Below, in pieces: positions 51,194-61,395 of a stretch of DNA of 64,000 bases. Each line of letters opens with the position of its first letter. Within the stretch, counting starts at the first letter, position 1. Source of the stretch: Kocuria turfanensis (lineage in GTDB: Bacteria > Actinomycetota > Actinomycetes > Actinomycetales > Micrococcaceae); contig NZ_CP014480.1 of assembly GCF_001580365.1 (NCBI RefSeq), positions 2,419,008-2,483,007 on the forward strand. The letters run 5' to 3'. The notes under the pieces are model-generated. The model was given only the letters and a program-made list of their open reading frames with translations. It was not told the DNA's origin and made no database searches. The position numbers and the translations under genes were made by a program.

Positions 51194-52267
51194 ATGATCA
51201 CGCCCGCCACGCCCGGTCCGCCTGTCCTTCCGCCGTCTCCGCAGCCGGCGCGCGCCGGGGCCCGCGCGGAACTCCCGCCGACCGCGGCATCGGGGGAGAT
51301 CCCGCCGGGCGCTCCCATCCGCAGCACGGGATTCGCCGCGTTCCGGCTGCTGCCGCCACCGGCGGATCCCGGCATCCCGGACCTCGGCGCCGCGGACCTC
51401 GGCGCCGCGGACCTCGGCGCCGCGGACCTCGGCGCTGCGGACCTCGGCGCTGCGGACCTCGGCGCTGCGGACCACGGAGCCGGTCTGGCAGACCGGTGTG
51501 CCGGCCAGGCGGTGATCGCCGAGACGCTGCGGATCCAGGACGAGCAGCCGCCCCGGCCGTGGTGGGCGCGCGTCCTCGGCACCGATCCGCTCAGCGACCG
51601 GAGCCGCTCGTGGTTCCACGGCGCGAAGGGGGAGATCGCGGTCGGGCAGATCCTGGGGCGGCTCGGTCCCGAGTGGATCGTGCTGCACGCCGTCCCGGTC
51701 GGAGCCGGCACCTCGGACATCGACCACGTGGTCATCGGCCCGGCCGGGGTGTTCACGCTCAACACGAAGAACCATGCGGGCAAGGAGGTGTGGGTTGGCG
51801 CGCGCGCCATCCTTGTCGGCGGGCACAAGCAGCACTACCTGCCGCACTCCCGGCACGAGGCGGCCCGGGCGGCGAAGCGGCTGAGCGCAGCGGTGGGGGA
51901 GCCGGTGCCGGTCACCCCGGTGCTGGTGCTGATCGGCCCGAAGTCGTTGACGGTCAAGCAGCGTCCCACCGATGTCGGCGTCGTCAACGACCGTGAGCTG
52001 CTGCGCTGGCTGCAACGGCGTCGTCCGGTGCTGACGCCCGCGCAGGTCGGCCGGATCGCTGCTGCGGCGGTCCTTCCGGGCACCTGGCACGATCGTCCCG
52101 CGCCGCCCGAGGATCCTGCCGCGGTGCAGGAGAGCTTCGAGCAGCTGCGGTCCACCGTGCGCGGCGCGCGGGTGCGGCGCGAGCTGTGGAAGCTCGCCGG
52201 GACTGCCGCGGTGCTGGCTGCGTTCCTCGGAGCGGGCCCGGGCAGAGCCGTCCTGGACACCTTCTGA
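51194..52267 (+). CDS. NERD-domain protein with pentapeptide-like repeats
   Basis: A 357-residue protein. Residues 1-60 are proline-rich, then six DLGAA units (~63-92, DNA repeat at 51380-51469) resemble the A(D/N)Lxx pentapeptide repeat. The NERD nuclease-related domain follows (WFHGAKGEIAVGQILGRL; TSDIDHVVIGPAGVFTLNTKNH, with the D-x-D and T-K core). A weakly hydrophobic segment near the C-terminus may be a membrane anchor. NERD proteins are linked to DNA processing or signalling; no partner gene is adjacent. Confidence 0.8.
   Translation: MITPATPGPPVLPPSPQPARAGARAELPPTAASGEIPPGAPIRSTGFAAFRLLPPPADPGIPDLGAADLGAADLGAADLGAADLGAADLGAADHGAGLADRCAGQAVIAETLRIQDEQPPRPWWARVLGTDPLSDRSRSWFHGAKGEIAVGQILGRLGPEWIVLHAVPVGAGTSDIDHVVIGPAGVFTLNTKNHAGKEVWVGARAILVGGHKQHYLPHSRHEAARAAKRLSAAVGEPVPVTPVLVLIGPKSLTVKQRPTDVGVVNDRELLRWLQRRRPVLTPAQVGRIAAAAVLPGTWHDRPAPPEDPAAVQESFEQLRSTVRGARVRRELWKLAGTAAVLAAFLGAGPGRAVLDTF
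51380..51469 (+). repeat. Six 15-bp tandem repeats coding DLGAA
   Basis: Units start at 51380, 51395, 51410, 51425, 51440 and 51455; the first three have GCC and the last three GCT in the fourth codon (GACCTCGGCGCCGCG / GACCTCGGCGCTGCG). Near identity suggests recent expansion by slippage. Confidence 0.9.
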
Positions 52268-52282
52268 CCGGCGCCCGTGCGA

Positions 52283-52319
52283 CGGCGCGGTCCCCGGTGC
52301 GGTCGTCGGGACCGCGCCG
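52283..52319. terminator. Bidirectional terminator
   Basis: Perfect 12-base arms CGGCGCGGTCCC / GGGACCGCGCCG with a 13-base loop between the convergent NERD and CNNM-type genes. Confidence 0.75.
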
Positions 52320-52351
52320 GGGACCGCGTCACCGCAGGCCGAGGCCCGGGA

Positions 52352-53383
52352 TCAGCCCGGCTGGTCCGCCGGGGTGAGTTCCATGGGCAGCACGCGCCGC
52401 AGGACGTCGGAGAGGGTGATCACCCCGACGAAGCGGCCGTCGTGCCGCACGGCGGCGAGCTGCTCACCGGCCTCCCGGATCCGGGCCAGGGCCTCGTAGA
52501 CCGGGGTGTCGGCCTCGAGCACGAACGCCGGGCGCGCCAGCTCCCGCACGGGCCGCTCCGGCGGCTCGAGCAGCGTGTCACGGACGTGCACGACGGCGGG
52601 GGAGCTGACGTCGGGGTCCCCCACGAGGATGCGCAGGTGCCCGGTGCGGGTGGCGGCCTCCTGCACGTCGGTGGCCGTGGCGGTGGCCGGCACCGTGGTC
52701 GGCGGCCCGTCGGAGGCGATCAGCGCCTCGACGGTGAGCATCTCCAGCTCCAGGACGCCGGAGACCTGGGTGCGGAAGGAGGAGTCGAGGGCGCCGACGG
52801 AGGCGGAGTGCTCCACGAGGTGCTGGATCGTCTCGGCGTCCTGGCCGCCGACGGCCGCGCGGTTCACCGGGGTGACCCCGCTGGCGGCGACCAGCCGGTT
52901 GGCGATGGCGTTGACCCAGACCAGCAGCGGCCGCACCACCCAGATGAAGCCGCGGGAGGGCACGCCGATGAGCTTGGCCGAGGTCTCCGGGTGGGCGATC
53001 GCCCAGGACTTCGGCGCCATCTCGCCCACCACCAGGTGCAAGAAGGTCACGAACAGCAGGGACAGACCGAAGGCGGCGCCGTCGGCCAGCCCCTCCGGGG
53101 CGCCCCAGGCCGCGAACACCGGGCTCAGCCAGGCGTCCACGGCCGGCTTGGTGACCGCACCGAGGGCGAAGGTGCAGGCGGTGATGCCCAGCTGCGCGCC
53201 GGCGAGCATGATGGTCAGCTCGTTGATCCCGCGCAGCGCGGCGCGGGCGGAGCGGTTGGTCGCGGCCTCGGCTTCGAGCCGGTGGCGGCGCGCGCCGAGC
53301 AGGGCGAACTCGATGACCACGAAGAATGCGCTGAGCACGATGAGCAGCACGGTGGTGACGGTGACGATCAGCGGGTCGGTCAT
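52352..53383 (-). CDS. CNNM/CorC-type membrane protein (short member)
   Basis: A 343-residue protein with a DUF21/CNNM membrane domain: FFVVIEFALLGARRHRLEAEA, GAQLGITACTFALGAV and VVGEMAPKSWAIAHPE are family motifs. It is followed by a CBS pair (EMLTVEALIASDGPP...; ADTPVYEALARIREAGEQLAAVRHDGRFVGVITLSDVL). The CorC C-terminal domain is lacking. Members of the family export or sense magnesium or cobalt. Its ATG overlaps the stop of the longer partner by four bases, so both are probably made as a pair. Confidence 0.88.
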   Translation of the reverse strand: MTDPLIVTVTTVLLIVLSAFFVVIEFALLGARRHRLEAEAATNRSARAALRGINELTIMLAGAQLGITACTFALGAVTKPAVDAWLSPVFAAWGAPEGLADGAAFGLSLLFVTFLHLVVGEMAPKSWAIAHPETSAKLIGVPSRGFIWVVRPLLVWVNAIANRLVAASGVTPVNRAAVGGQDAETIQHLVEHSASVGALDSSFRTQVSGVLELEMLTVEALIASDGPPTTVPATATATDVQEAATRTGHLRILVGDPDVSSPAVVHVRDTLLEPPERPVRELARPAFVLEADTPVYEALARIREAGEQLAAVRHDGRFVGVITLSDVLRRVLPMELTPADQPG

Positions 53384-54792
53384 CGGTCCTCCTCCCGGAC
53401 GGCGTGGGTGTCGGTGGTGGTGCCCGGGGCGGCGCCCTCGGCGGTGGTCTCCACGAGCCGCACGAGCAGCTCGCTGGGCACGTGCCGGGAGAGCTCCAGC
53501 ACCTCGACGTCGAGCGCCCGGTGCACGGGGTCGTCCAGGACGAGGTCGCGGGGGTCGTCCGGCAGCTCCACCCGCACCACATCCCCCGTGGCCGGCAGCT
53601 CACCGCGGTGGGCGATGAGCAGGCCCGAGATGGTCTCGTAGTCGCCGTCGGGCAGCTCGTGGCCGACCGCGCGCTCGACCTCGTCGACGTGGATGTCGCC
53701 GTCCATCCGCCAGGTGTCCTCCTGCTCGGCGGTGATGACAGCCGGGGGTTCGTCGTCGTGCTCGTCGGTGATCTCCCCGACCAGCTCCTCGGCCAGGTCC
53801 TCGACCGTCAGGACGCCGGCGAAGCCGCCGTACTCGTCGATGATGCAGGCCAGCTCGTGGCGCGACTCCGTCAGCCGGGCGAGCGCGTCGGGCAGGGACA
53901 TGAGCGTGGGCAGCACCAGCGGGGGCGCCATGATGGCGGCCACCGTGGCGTCGTCGGGCGCGCTGCTGCGCAGCAGGTCCGCGAGCTGGACGACGCCGAG
54001 GGGCTCCTCCGTCTCGGAGATCACCGGGTAGCGGGTGTGCTCGGCGGCCATCAGGGCGCGCAACTCGCCCACGGTGGTGTCCGGGGTGACGGCGCCGACC
54101 TGCGAGCGGGGGATCATGGCGTGCTCGACGTCCCGGTCCGGGAAGTCGATGATCCGGTCGATGAGCACCGACAGCTCCGCGGGCAGGTCCCCGCTCTCGC
54201 GGGAGTCGGCCACGATGCGCTCGAGGTCCTCGACGGTCGCGGTGGAGTCGACGTCGTGCACCGGCTCCACGCGCACCAGGCGCAGCAGGGCGTTGGCGGC
54301 GTGGTCGAACACGGTGATCAGCCAGCCGAACAGGGCCAGGTAGATCGTGGTGGAGCGGGCCAGCGCGCGGGCCAGCGGCTCGGGGTTCGCGATGGCGAGG
54401 TTCTTCGGGTACAGCTCGCCGAAGATCATCTGCACCACGGCGGCCACGACCAGGGCGATCACCGTGCCCACCGAGATGCTCAGCGCCGCGGGAATCCCCG
54501 CCTCGCCCAGCAGCACGGCCAGGGACTCGCCGACCAGGGGCTCGGCGACGTAGCCGATGAGCAGGCCGGTGACGGTGATGCCCAGCTGGGCGCCCGAGAG
54601 CATGAACGACGTGCGGCGGGTGACCTTCAGAGCGCGCTGGGCGGCCTTGTCGCCGGCGTCGGCGCGTGCCCCCAGTCGGGCGCGGTCCACCGACATGTAG
54701 GCGAACTCCTGGGCCACGAAGTACCCGTTGGCGGCGATGATCGCCAGGATCACCACGATGCCCAGGAGCAGGGTGAGGAGCGCTCCGATCAT
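53380..54792 (-). CDS. CNNM/CorC-type membrane protein with CBS and CorC_HlyC domains
   Basis: A 470-residue partner of the previous gene. Membrane domain residues ~1-190 (ANGYFVAQEFAYMSVDRARL; GAQLGITVTGLLIGYVAEPL; FGELYPKNLAIANPEPLA), CBS pair ~210-330 (AMIPRSQVGAVTPDTTVGEL; HELACIIDEYGGFAGVLTVEDLAEELVGEI), then a CorC_HlyC transporter-associated domain (TWRMDGDIHVDEVERAVG). Cation homeostasis is likely. It is first in the two-gene operon. Confidence 0.9.
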   Translation of the reverse strand: MIGALLTLLLGIVVILAIIAANGYFVAQEFAYMSVDRARLGARADAGDKAAQRALKVTRRTSFMLSGAQLGITVTGLLIGYVAEPLVGESLAVLLGEAGIPAALSISVGTVIALVVAAVVQMIFGELYPKNLAIANPEPLARALARSTTIYLALFGWLITVFDHAANALLRLVRVEPVHDVDSTATVEDLERIVADSRESGDLPAELSVLIDRIIDFPDRDVEHAMIPRSQVGAVTPDTTVGELRALMAAEHTRYPVISETEEPLGVVQLADLLRSSAPDDATVAAIMAPPLVLPTLMSLPDALARLTESRHELACIIDEYGGFAGVLTVEDLAEELVGEITDEHDDEPPAVITAEQEDTWRMDGDIHVDEVERAVGHELPDGDYETISGLLIAHRGELPATGDVVRVELPDDPRDLVLDDPVHRALDVEVLELSRHVPSELLVRLVETTAEGAAPGTTTDTHAVREEDR

Positions 54793-55054
54793 CGGGGGCT
54801 CACCCCCGGGGAGGAGGAGCCGGGCGAAAGCCTGCGGCGGTGGTCAGCTGTTGCGGGAAAAGGACAACTGTCGCCCGGGTCGTCGGACGACCCGGGACTC
54901 GCAGGCGATGGGCCCATGGCGGTGGTACACACACTCCAGTGATCGGGGATGCAGATGCGCCGCCCAGTCTATTTCCATCTGCACGTCCCGCGGGTCCTCA
55001 GCGATGCATTCGGAGTGGATCCTCAGGTTGGGCGGTGCCGGGTTCACGCAGCCG

Positions 55055-55421
55055 TCATGACTGACCGCTGCCGCAGCCACCGGACGTCGTGCTCGGCATC
55101 ATCCCGGCGATCAGACCGACCACAGCGACCGGTAGGGCCAAGAGCGCCGCGAGGTGGGGGAACAGGCTGTCCGGCGCGGCCCAGGACGATCCTCCGACCA
55201 GGACCGCGGGAGCAGCGACCACTGCGGACACCCACCACGGCATCCGGAGCCGGTGTGACCAGATGGCTGCCGCCACGAACAGGACGCTCCCGATGCCGAT
55301 GAACAGATGTCCGAGGCGGGCCTCTTGCCTCAGCTGCGGTGTGGAGACCCAGAGCAAGGTGCGCTCGAGGCCGAGGGTGATCAGGGTCAGCGCGGCGATG
55401 ACGAGGGCGGTCCACAGGAGT
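55055..55421 (-). pseudogene. Membrane protein gene, 3' part, split by an IS21 element
   Basis: The frame runs without a start codon from the IS end to TGA at 55055-55057 and encodes about 122 residues with four hydrophobic segments (LVIAALTLITLGLERTLL; LGHLFIGIGSVLFVAAAIW; WWVSAVVAAPAVLVGG; LAALLALPVAVVGLIAGMM). Removing the IS and one GGAGT copy joins it in frame to the ATG at 57583 and gives a 134-residue protein. Function unknown. Confidence 0.85.
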
Positions 55422-55448
55422 TGTCAACGACGGTCGAAAAGTGAGCAG
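55422..55448. repeat. IS21 left terminal inverted repeat
   Basis: Starts TGTCAACGACGG and ends AAAAGTGAGCAG. It matches the right end (57514-57540) in 22 of 27 positions. A second AAAAGTGAGCAG at 55461-55472 shows the multiple-repeat end typical of the family. The target duplication GGAGT lies just outside at 55417-55421. Confidence 0.9.
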
Positions 55449-55481
55449 TAGCGACGGCCCAAAAGTGAGCAGTGGATGTCG

Positions 55482-56267
55482 CTAGTTGGTCTGGTGGGTG
55501 GTGCTGGGCAGGGAGTCGGTGCCCAAGGTCTTGAGTCGGTAGCTGGCGCCTTTGAGGGTGTGGACCTCGGCGTGGTGGACGATGCGGTCGATCATGGCCG
55601 CGGCGATGGTGACGTCGCCGAAGACCTCGCCCCAGCGGGCGAAGGGCAAGTTGCTGGTGAGGATCAGCGAGGCCTTCTCGTAGCGGGTCGAGACGAGCTG
55701 GAAGAACAGGTTCGCGGCCTCTTGCTCGAAGGGCAGGTAGCCGACCTCGTCGATGATGATCAGCCGGTACCGGCCCAGCTTGCGCAGCTCTGCGTCCAGG
55801 CGCCCGGTGTCGTGGGCGCCCTTGAGCCGGTGGATCCAGTCCACGGCGGTGGCGTAGAGCACCCGGTGGCCCTGCTGGCAGGCGGTGATGCCCAGGGCCG
55901 TGGCCAGGTGGGTCTTGCCGGTGCCTGGGGGCCCGAGGAGCACGATGTTGCCGGCCTCGGCCAGGTACCGGCCCGAGGCCATCGCGGCGTAGTCGGTGTG
56001 GGTGATCGCCGTCTGGGCAGTGAAGTCGAAGTCCTCGGCGGTCTTGATCGCGGGGAAGCCTGCGGCAGTGATCCGCAGCCGGGCCCCGGAGGCATTGCGG
56101 GCGGCGACCTCGCGCTCGAGGACGGCGGCCAGGTACTCCTCGTAGGACCAGTGCCCCGCACGGGCAGTGTCGGCGATCCGGGCGGCGGCCTCACGGATCC
56201 GTGGGGCCTTCAACGAGGCGGTGAGGTACTCCAGGGTCTTGGCCGTCTCGGCCGGTGTGGTGGCCAT
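55482..56267 (-). CDS. istB: IS21 helper ATPase IstB
   Basis: A 261-residue AAA+ protein. Walker A GPPGTGKTHLA starts at 112, Walker B RLIIIDEVGYLPFE lies at about 167, and SLILTSNLPFARWGEVFGD is the sensor region. IstB forms rings on DNA that mark the target and stimulate IstA. The start codon overlaps the last base of istA (A of TGA used as A of ATG), so translation is coupled. Confidence 0.95.
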   Translation of the reverse strand: MATTPAETAKTLEYLTASLKAPRIREAAARIADTARAGHWSYEEYLAAVLEREVAARNASGARLRITAAGFPAIKTAEDFDFTAQTAITHTDYAAMASGRYLAEAGNIVLLGPPGTGKTHLATALGITACQQGHRVLYATAVDWIHRLKGAHDTGRLDAELRKLGRYRLIIIDEVGYLPFEQEAANLFFQLVSTRYEKASLILTSNLPFARWGEVFGDVTIAAAMIDRIVHHAEVHTLKGASYRLKTLGTDSLPSTTHQTN

Positions 56268-57475
56268 CAGGCGACCTCGATCCCGAACGCGCGGTCGTAG
56301 TCGGCCAGATCCCGCACCAGCGGATCCGCCTCGGCGCCCGGGTGCGGGCGCTGCTGGTAGGCCCGGCGCAGCACCGCAGCGGTAGCCACGTGCGCCGGGT
56401 CGGTGACCGTGGTCGCCCTTGCCCAGCAGCGCGCGTGCTCGGCCACGACCCGGCCCTGGTGACGCACGAGCACCCGATCCAGGTCAGCGGTGACCTCGAC
56501 CATGGCCCCGATCACGGTCGGGTCCACGGAGTAGTCGTTGCCGGCGACCCGCACGTAGTAGTCCCGACCCAGCCGCACCCACCAGCGGTGCCCGATCGCC
56601 GGGGCGACCGGCGGCACAGGGAGCATCGCGGCCCGATCAGCGGCGATCAGCTCCGCCGGCCGGGCGGCGATGGCCCGCACCCGCCGGGTGTTGGCACCCA
56701 CCAGCCACTGGCGCAGTTGGGCGTTGAAGTCGGCCGGGGAAGCGAAACTGCGCCCGGGCAGGAACGAGGTCTCGAGATAGCCGTTGGCCCTCTCCACGAT
56801 GCCCTTGGACTCCGGGTCGTAGGGCTTGAGCTGCACCAGGGTTGCCGCCATCGTGCCCATGAACGCGACCACCCCCTCGGCCGGGCGGCCCCCGCGACCG
56901 ATGCCGGACTCGTTGTCCCAGACCCACCGCCGCGGCACGCCCTGGATCTGCTCGACCACCAGGTGCCACATCCCGGCCAGCAGATCACCGGTGGTGCGCG
57001 AGGGAATCATCACCGCGGTGATGAACCGCGAGGAGGAGCAGACCATCACCAGCACCGGCGGTGATCCCTGCTGAGCGTCACCCAGCGGGATCCGTGCCGG
57101 CGGGAACCACAGATCGCACTGGACCTGGTCCCCGGGACGGTAGAACAACCGGTCCGCCGGATCGGGCGGGGCGTACTCGCTGCGGATGGCTCGGAGATTG
57201 TCCCGGAACCAGGTGATGGACCCCGACCACCCCACCCGCTCGGCCAGCACCGTGGCCGGCATGGACGGGTGCTCGGCCAGCAGCGCCCGCACGACCGGCT
57301 CGACATCGGTGAACGCGTTGGGCCCGGCGGACCTCTCGTAGCGCGGTGGCCGGGAGGCGGCCACGGCCTTGGCGACCGTGTTCCGCGAAATCCCCAGCCG
57401 CGACGCGATCTGGGACTTCGGCACCCCCTCGGCATGCAGCCGACGGATCAACGCCCAATCTTCCACAGTGATCAC
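56267..57475 (-). CDS. istA: IS21 transposase IstA
   Basis: A 402-residue DDE transposase. HTH at residues ~17-40 (VPKSQIASRLGISRNTVAKAV). The catalytic triad is D121 (QVQCDLWF), D187 (WVWDNES) and E228 (KGIVERANGY), all intact. The C-terminal beta-barrel (GRDYYVRVAGNDYSVDP) is also present. It cuts and joins the IS ends with IstB. The ATG lies 65 bases inside the right end. Confidence 0.95.
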   Translation of the reverse strand: MITVEDWALIRRLHAEGVPKSQIASRLGISRNTVAKAVAASRPPRYERSAGPNAFTDVEPVVRALLAEHPSMPATVLAERVGWSGSITWFRDNLRAIRSEYAPPDPADRLFYRPGDQVQCDLWFPPARIPLGDAQQGSPPVLVMVCSSSRFITAVMIPSRTTGDLLAGMWHLVVEQIQGVPRRWVWDNESGIGRGGRPAEGVVAFMGTMAATLVQLKPYDPESKGIVERANGYLETSFLPGRSFASPADFNAQLRQWLVGANTRRVRAIAARPAELIAADRAAMLPVPPVAPAIGHRWWVRLGRDYYVRVAGNDYSVDPTVIGAMVEVTADLDRVLVRHQGRVVAEHARCWARATTVTDPAHVATAAVLRRAYQQRPHPGAEADPLVRDLADYDRAFGIEVA

Positions 57476-57513
57476 ACTCCAATCGTCGAGTGCTCACTTT
57501 TCGACCGTCGCAT

Positions 57514-57540
57514 CTGCTCAGTATTCGTCCGGCGTCGACA
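57514..57540. repeat. IS21 right terminal inverted repeat
   Basis: Read on the minus strand it starts TGTCGACGCCGG and ends CTGAGCAG. An inner AAAAGTGAGCA copy lies at 57491-57501. GGAGT at 57541-57545 repeats the left flank. Confidence 0.88.
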
Positions 57541-57583
57541 GGAGTGTCGCCCTACGTCCCCGTGCGATCGCCGCCGACCTCAT
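57541..57583 (-). pseudogene. Membrane protein gene, 5' part, split by the IS21 element
   Basis: The first 14 codons (starting MRSAAIARGRRAT) of the disrupted 134-residue protein. ATG 57583, or 57589 two codons earlier, with AGGAG upstream. Joined after IS removal to 55421 and downward, giving a 405-base open frame with no stop before 55055. Confidence 0.8.
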
Positions 57584-57828
57584 GCCCATCCGCTCCTGTT
57601 GATGGTCGGGCCGCAGCCCTCGCCCGGACCAGATGGCCCCGGCACGCCGCGGCGGCCGACGAATGACCGGGCCGCGCCCGGATCGCGCGTGCTCGGGGGT
57701 TCCTTCTCCGAGGCGTCTTCGCCGGTGCACAGCACAGGGGTCAGCGTACTCGTCGGCCTCTGCGCACCCACGCGGCGCGTGCTCGCGGGCTCTTGCGCGC
57801 GTGGGCTTTGCCCGCGCACAGTGTTTGC

Positions 57829-58101
57829 ATGACGACGGGGAGACAGCTCGGGTTCGTCCTCGCGGTCGTGGTCGCCGCGGTCACGCACCTCGTGGCCGGG
57901 TACTTCTATCTGGCCAGCGGCCTGATGGCTCCGCTGTGGGCGGTGGTGCTGCTGCTCGTCTGGTGGGTGGTCCTCACCGCCGTCGGCGTGCGGCTGGTGC
58001 AGCGCCGGTCCTACCTGGTGCTGCTCGTGCCCGTCGTGGCGGCGGTGACCTGGTTCGCTCTGATGTGGTTCGGCGGGCAGGTCCTGGGCTGGACCCCCTG
58101 A
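57829..58101 (+). CDS. Small membrane protein (90 aa)
   Basis: ATG 57829; no strong ribosome site, but a GC hairpin (GCGTGGGC/GCCCGCGC) lies just upstream. Three hydrophobic segments: ~9-29 (LGFVLAVVVAAVTHLVAGYFYL), 33-52 and 58-80. No family recognised. Confidence 0.6.
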   Translation: MTTGRQLGFVLAVVVAAVTHLVAGYFYLASGLMAPLWAVVLLLVWWVVLTAVGVRLVQRRSYLVLLVPVVAAVTWFALMWFGGQVLGWTP

Positions 58102-58172
58102 CGGCGCGGACCGACCCGATCGATTCGTGACGAGAGGGTCCGGCTTCAGTGCGGAACCGGGGGCGGACATGG

Positions 58173-58211
58173 CTGGAGGCGGACGTGCCCCCCAGCACGA
58201 TCCGCCTCCAG
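58173..58211. terminator. Hairpin after the small membrane protein gene
   Basis: Perfect 11-base arms CTGGAGGCGGA / TCCGCCTCCAG with a 17-base loop, 71 bases after the stop at 58101. The surrounding 58102-58440 region has no other supported gene; a 65-codon open frame at 58149-58346 overlaps the hairpin and looks non-coding. Confidence 0.45.
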
Positions 58212-58440
58212 CGCTTCCCCCCTCAGGGTGAGGCCGGCCGTGGTGCCACCTCGTGGACCCCCTTGTCCGACGGGCAGTGCAACACGGCCGCAGGTGACCA
58301 GAAGTGCCTCTGGTCAGGCCCTGGTCTGTCCCCACAACCACCATGAGGGATTCGCCGCCGGCCCCGCAAACAGGGCCCGAATATGACGCACCCCACAGGC
58401 AACATTTCGTTGCGGCCGCGAACTCCCGGCCGTCCGCAGG

Positions 58441-58486
58441 GCCGCGCCCCTGGTGCGCACCGCACGGGGCGCACCAGGGGCGCGGC
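58441..58486 (-). terminator. Strong terminator of the subtilisin-like protease gene
   Basis: Perfect 18-base arms (58441-58458 and 58469-58486) with a 10-base loop, 27 bases downstream of the protease stop. Confidence 0.85.
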
Positions 58487-58512
58487 GTTCCGGGTCCTGC
58501 GTGGCAGCCGGC

Positions 58513-59991
<1,479 letters not shown>

Positions 59992-60270
59992 GGGGGGACC
60001 TTCCGGAGGGCAGCGGGGGCTTCCCCACCGGCGGGCCTCGGCGCCGTCCGTCCCGGGGAGGGGCGGACCGGCGGACGAGGAGGGGACCCGGTGCGGCGGG
60101 GAACGGAGTGCAGGCGCCCAGACGGTTTCCGGTGTGCCGGGTGGGGCCCGACCACCGAACCGCTGTTGCGTATGCGAATCCTAGCCCCGGGAGGTCGATC
60201 AGCGCTGGGGTCGGGGATCAAGACGCCGTGTGTCGGCCGCGCCGGACCCGGCCCGGCGCCCGGGCGTTAG

Positions 60271-61227
60271 TCAGCGGGCGGTCCGCTCCCGGCCGACCCG
60301 GTTGGTGAACGTGCCGCCCCGCGTCAGGGCCCGGAGGTTGTCGAGCAGCAGCTGCGCGGACCCGATGGGCCGGCCACCGGCCATGTGCGGGGTGATGGTC
60401 AGGCCGGGCGCCGACCACAGGGCGGAGTCCGCGGGCAGGGGCTCCTGGGCGGCGACGTCGATCGCCGCGCCGGCGATGGAGCCGCCGGCCAAGGCGTCCA
60501 CGAGAGCGTCCTCGTCGACGGTCGATCCCCGGCCCACGTTCACGACGAGGGCGCGCGACGGCAGGGCGTCGAGCCGCTCCCGGTTCAGCGCCCGCTCCGT
60601 CGCCGGGTCGTGGGGCAGGATCAGGACGAGCACGTCCGTCCCGGGCAGGTGCTGGGGCAGCTGCTCCAGGGTGACGACCGGATATCCGCCGCGCTCGCCG
60701 GCGCTGCGGGCCACGCCGGTGACCCGGGCGCCCAGGGCGGTGCACAGATCGGCCAGGTGCTGCCCGATGGCGCCGAACCCCCAGATGAGGACACGCGCGT
60801 CCAGGAGCGTGGTGACCCGGTCCTCGGGGTGCAGCGGCTGCAGGCCGCCCAGTCGCGGATCCCAGGAGCGCTCCGCCTGGGACCGGGCCGCAGCCGGCAG
60901 CCGGCGGACCAGGTGGAGCATGAGCGCCAGCGCGTGCTCGGCCACGGGCAGGGTGTGCAGGCCGACCCCGGCGCAGATGACGGCGTCCTCGCGGAACCCG
61001 GCCTCCAGCACGCTGTCCGGCCCGGCCGCCAGCGCCTGGACCAGCCGCACGCGGGAGAGCCGGCGGGCCGTCTCCTGCAGGGCGTCGGGCGGGGTGCCCC
61101 AGACGACGACGACCTCCGCGTCGGCGTGCTGCGGCGGGACGGGGACCGCGGAGTCGTAGCGGACGACCTCGTGGCCGGTGAGGTCCGCCGGGTCGATGTC
61201 CGTGGTGTCGGGAATCAGGATCTTCAT
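60271..61227 (-). CDS. D-isomer-specific 2-hydroxyacid dehydrogenase
   Basis: A 318-residue NAD-binding dehydrogenase. The dinucleotide loop ARVLIWGFGAIGQHLA lies at 144-159, with catalytic R233 (VNVGRGSTVDE), E262 (AQEPLP) and H281 (TPHMAG). The N-terminal catalytic domain is short. It acts on D-2-hydroxyacids or related keto acids; the substrate is not evident. AGGAGAGCCCGATCCG precedes the ATG. Monocistronic. Confidence 0.88.
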   Translation of the reverse strand: MKILIPDTTDIDPADLTGHEVVRYDSAVPVPPQHADAEVVVVWGTPPDALQETARRLSRVRLVQALAAGPDSVLEAGFREDAVICAGVGLHTLPVAEHALALMLHLVRRLPAAARSQAERSWDPRLGGLQPLHPEDRVTTLLDARVLIWGFGAIGQHLADLCTALGARVTGVARSAGERGGYPVVTLEQLPQHLPGTDVLVLILPHDPATERALNRERLDALPSRALVVNVGRGSTVDEDALVDALAGGSIAGAAIDVAAQEPLPADSALWSAPGLTITPHMAGGRPIGSAQLLLDNLRALTRGGTFTNRVGRERTAR

Positions 61228-61395
61228 CGGATCGGGCTCTCCTGGTCGGGGTCGGGCGGTCCGTCGTGCGGCGGGACGCGCGGCCGGCGGTGGGGTCCAC
61301 GGTACGGGCCGTCATTGTTCGTCCGTCCGGATCTCGCCGGCGCGACAGGATTAAACTGGGAGCCCGGAAAGGCCTGATCCAAAGGAGCGTGCGTC

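Larger units (their letters stand above)
55422..57540 (-). mobile_element. IS21-family insertion sequence, 2119 bp, with 5-bp target duplication
   Basis: Contains istA (transposase) and istB (helper ATPase), overlapping by one base. Ends are 27-bp imperfect inverted repeats beginning TGTC, and GGAGT flanks both sides (55417-55421 and 57541-57545). Both genes are full length with all catalytic motifs, so the copy may be active. It inserted near the 5' end of a small membrane protein gene. Confidence 0.95.

Noticed and set aside
54844-55080. 78-codon minus-strand frame after the CNNM genes
   Set aside because: It overlaps the 3' end of the reconstructed membrane protein gene, has no ribosome site and no recognisable motif; kept as unlikely.
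55414-57545. 8-bp direct repeat ACAGGAGT as target duplication of the IS21 element
   Set aside because: The ACA of the right copy belongs to the IS end (TGTC...GACA symmetry), so the true duplication is the 5-bp GGAGT.
58149-58346. 65-codon plus-strand frame
   Set aside because: Overlaps a hairpin and lacks a ribosome site; translation has no recognisable features.
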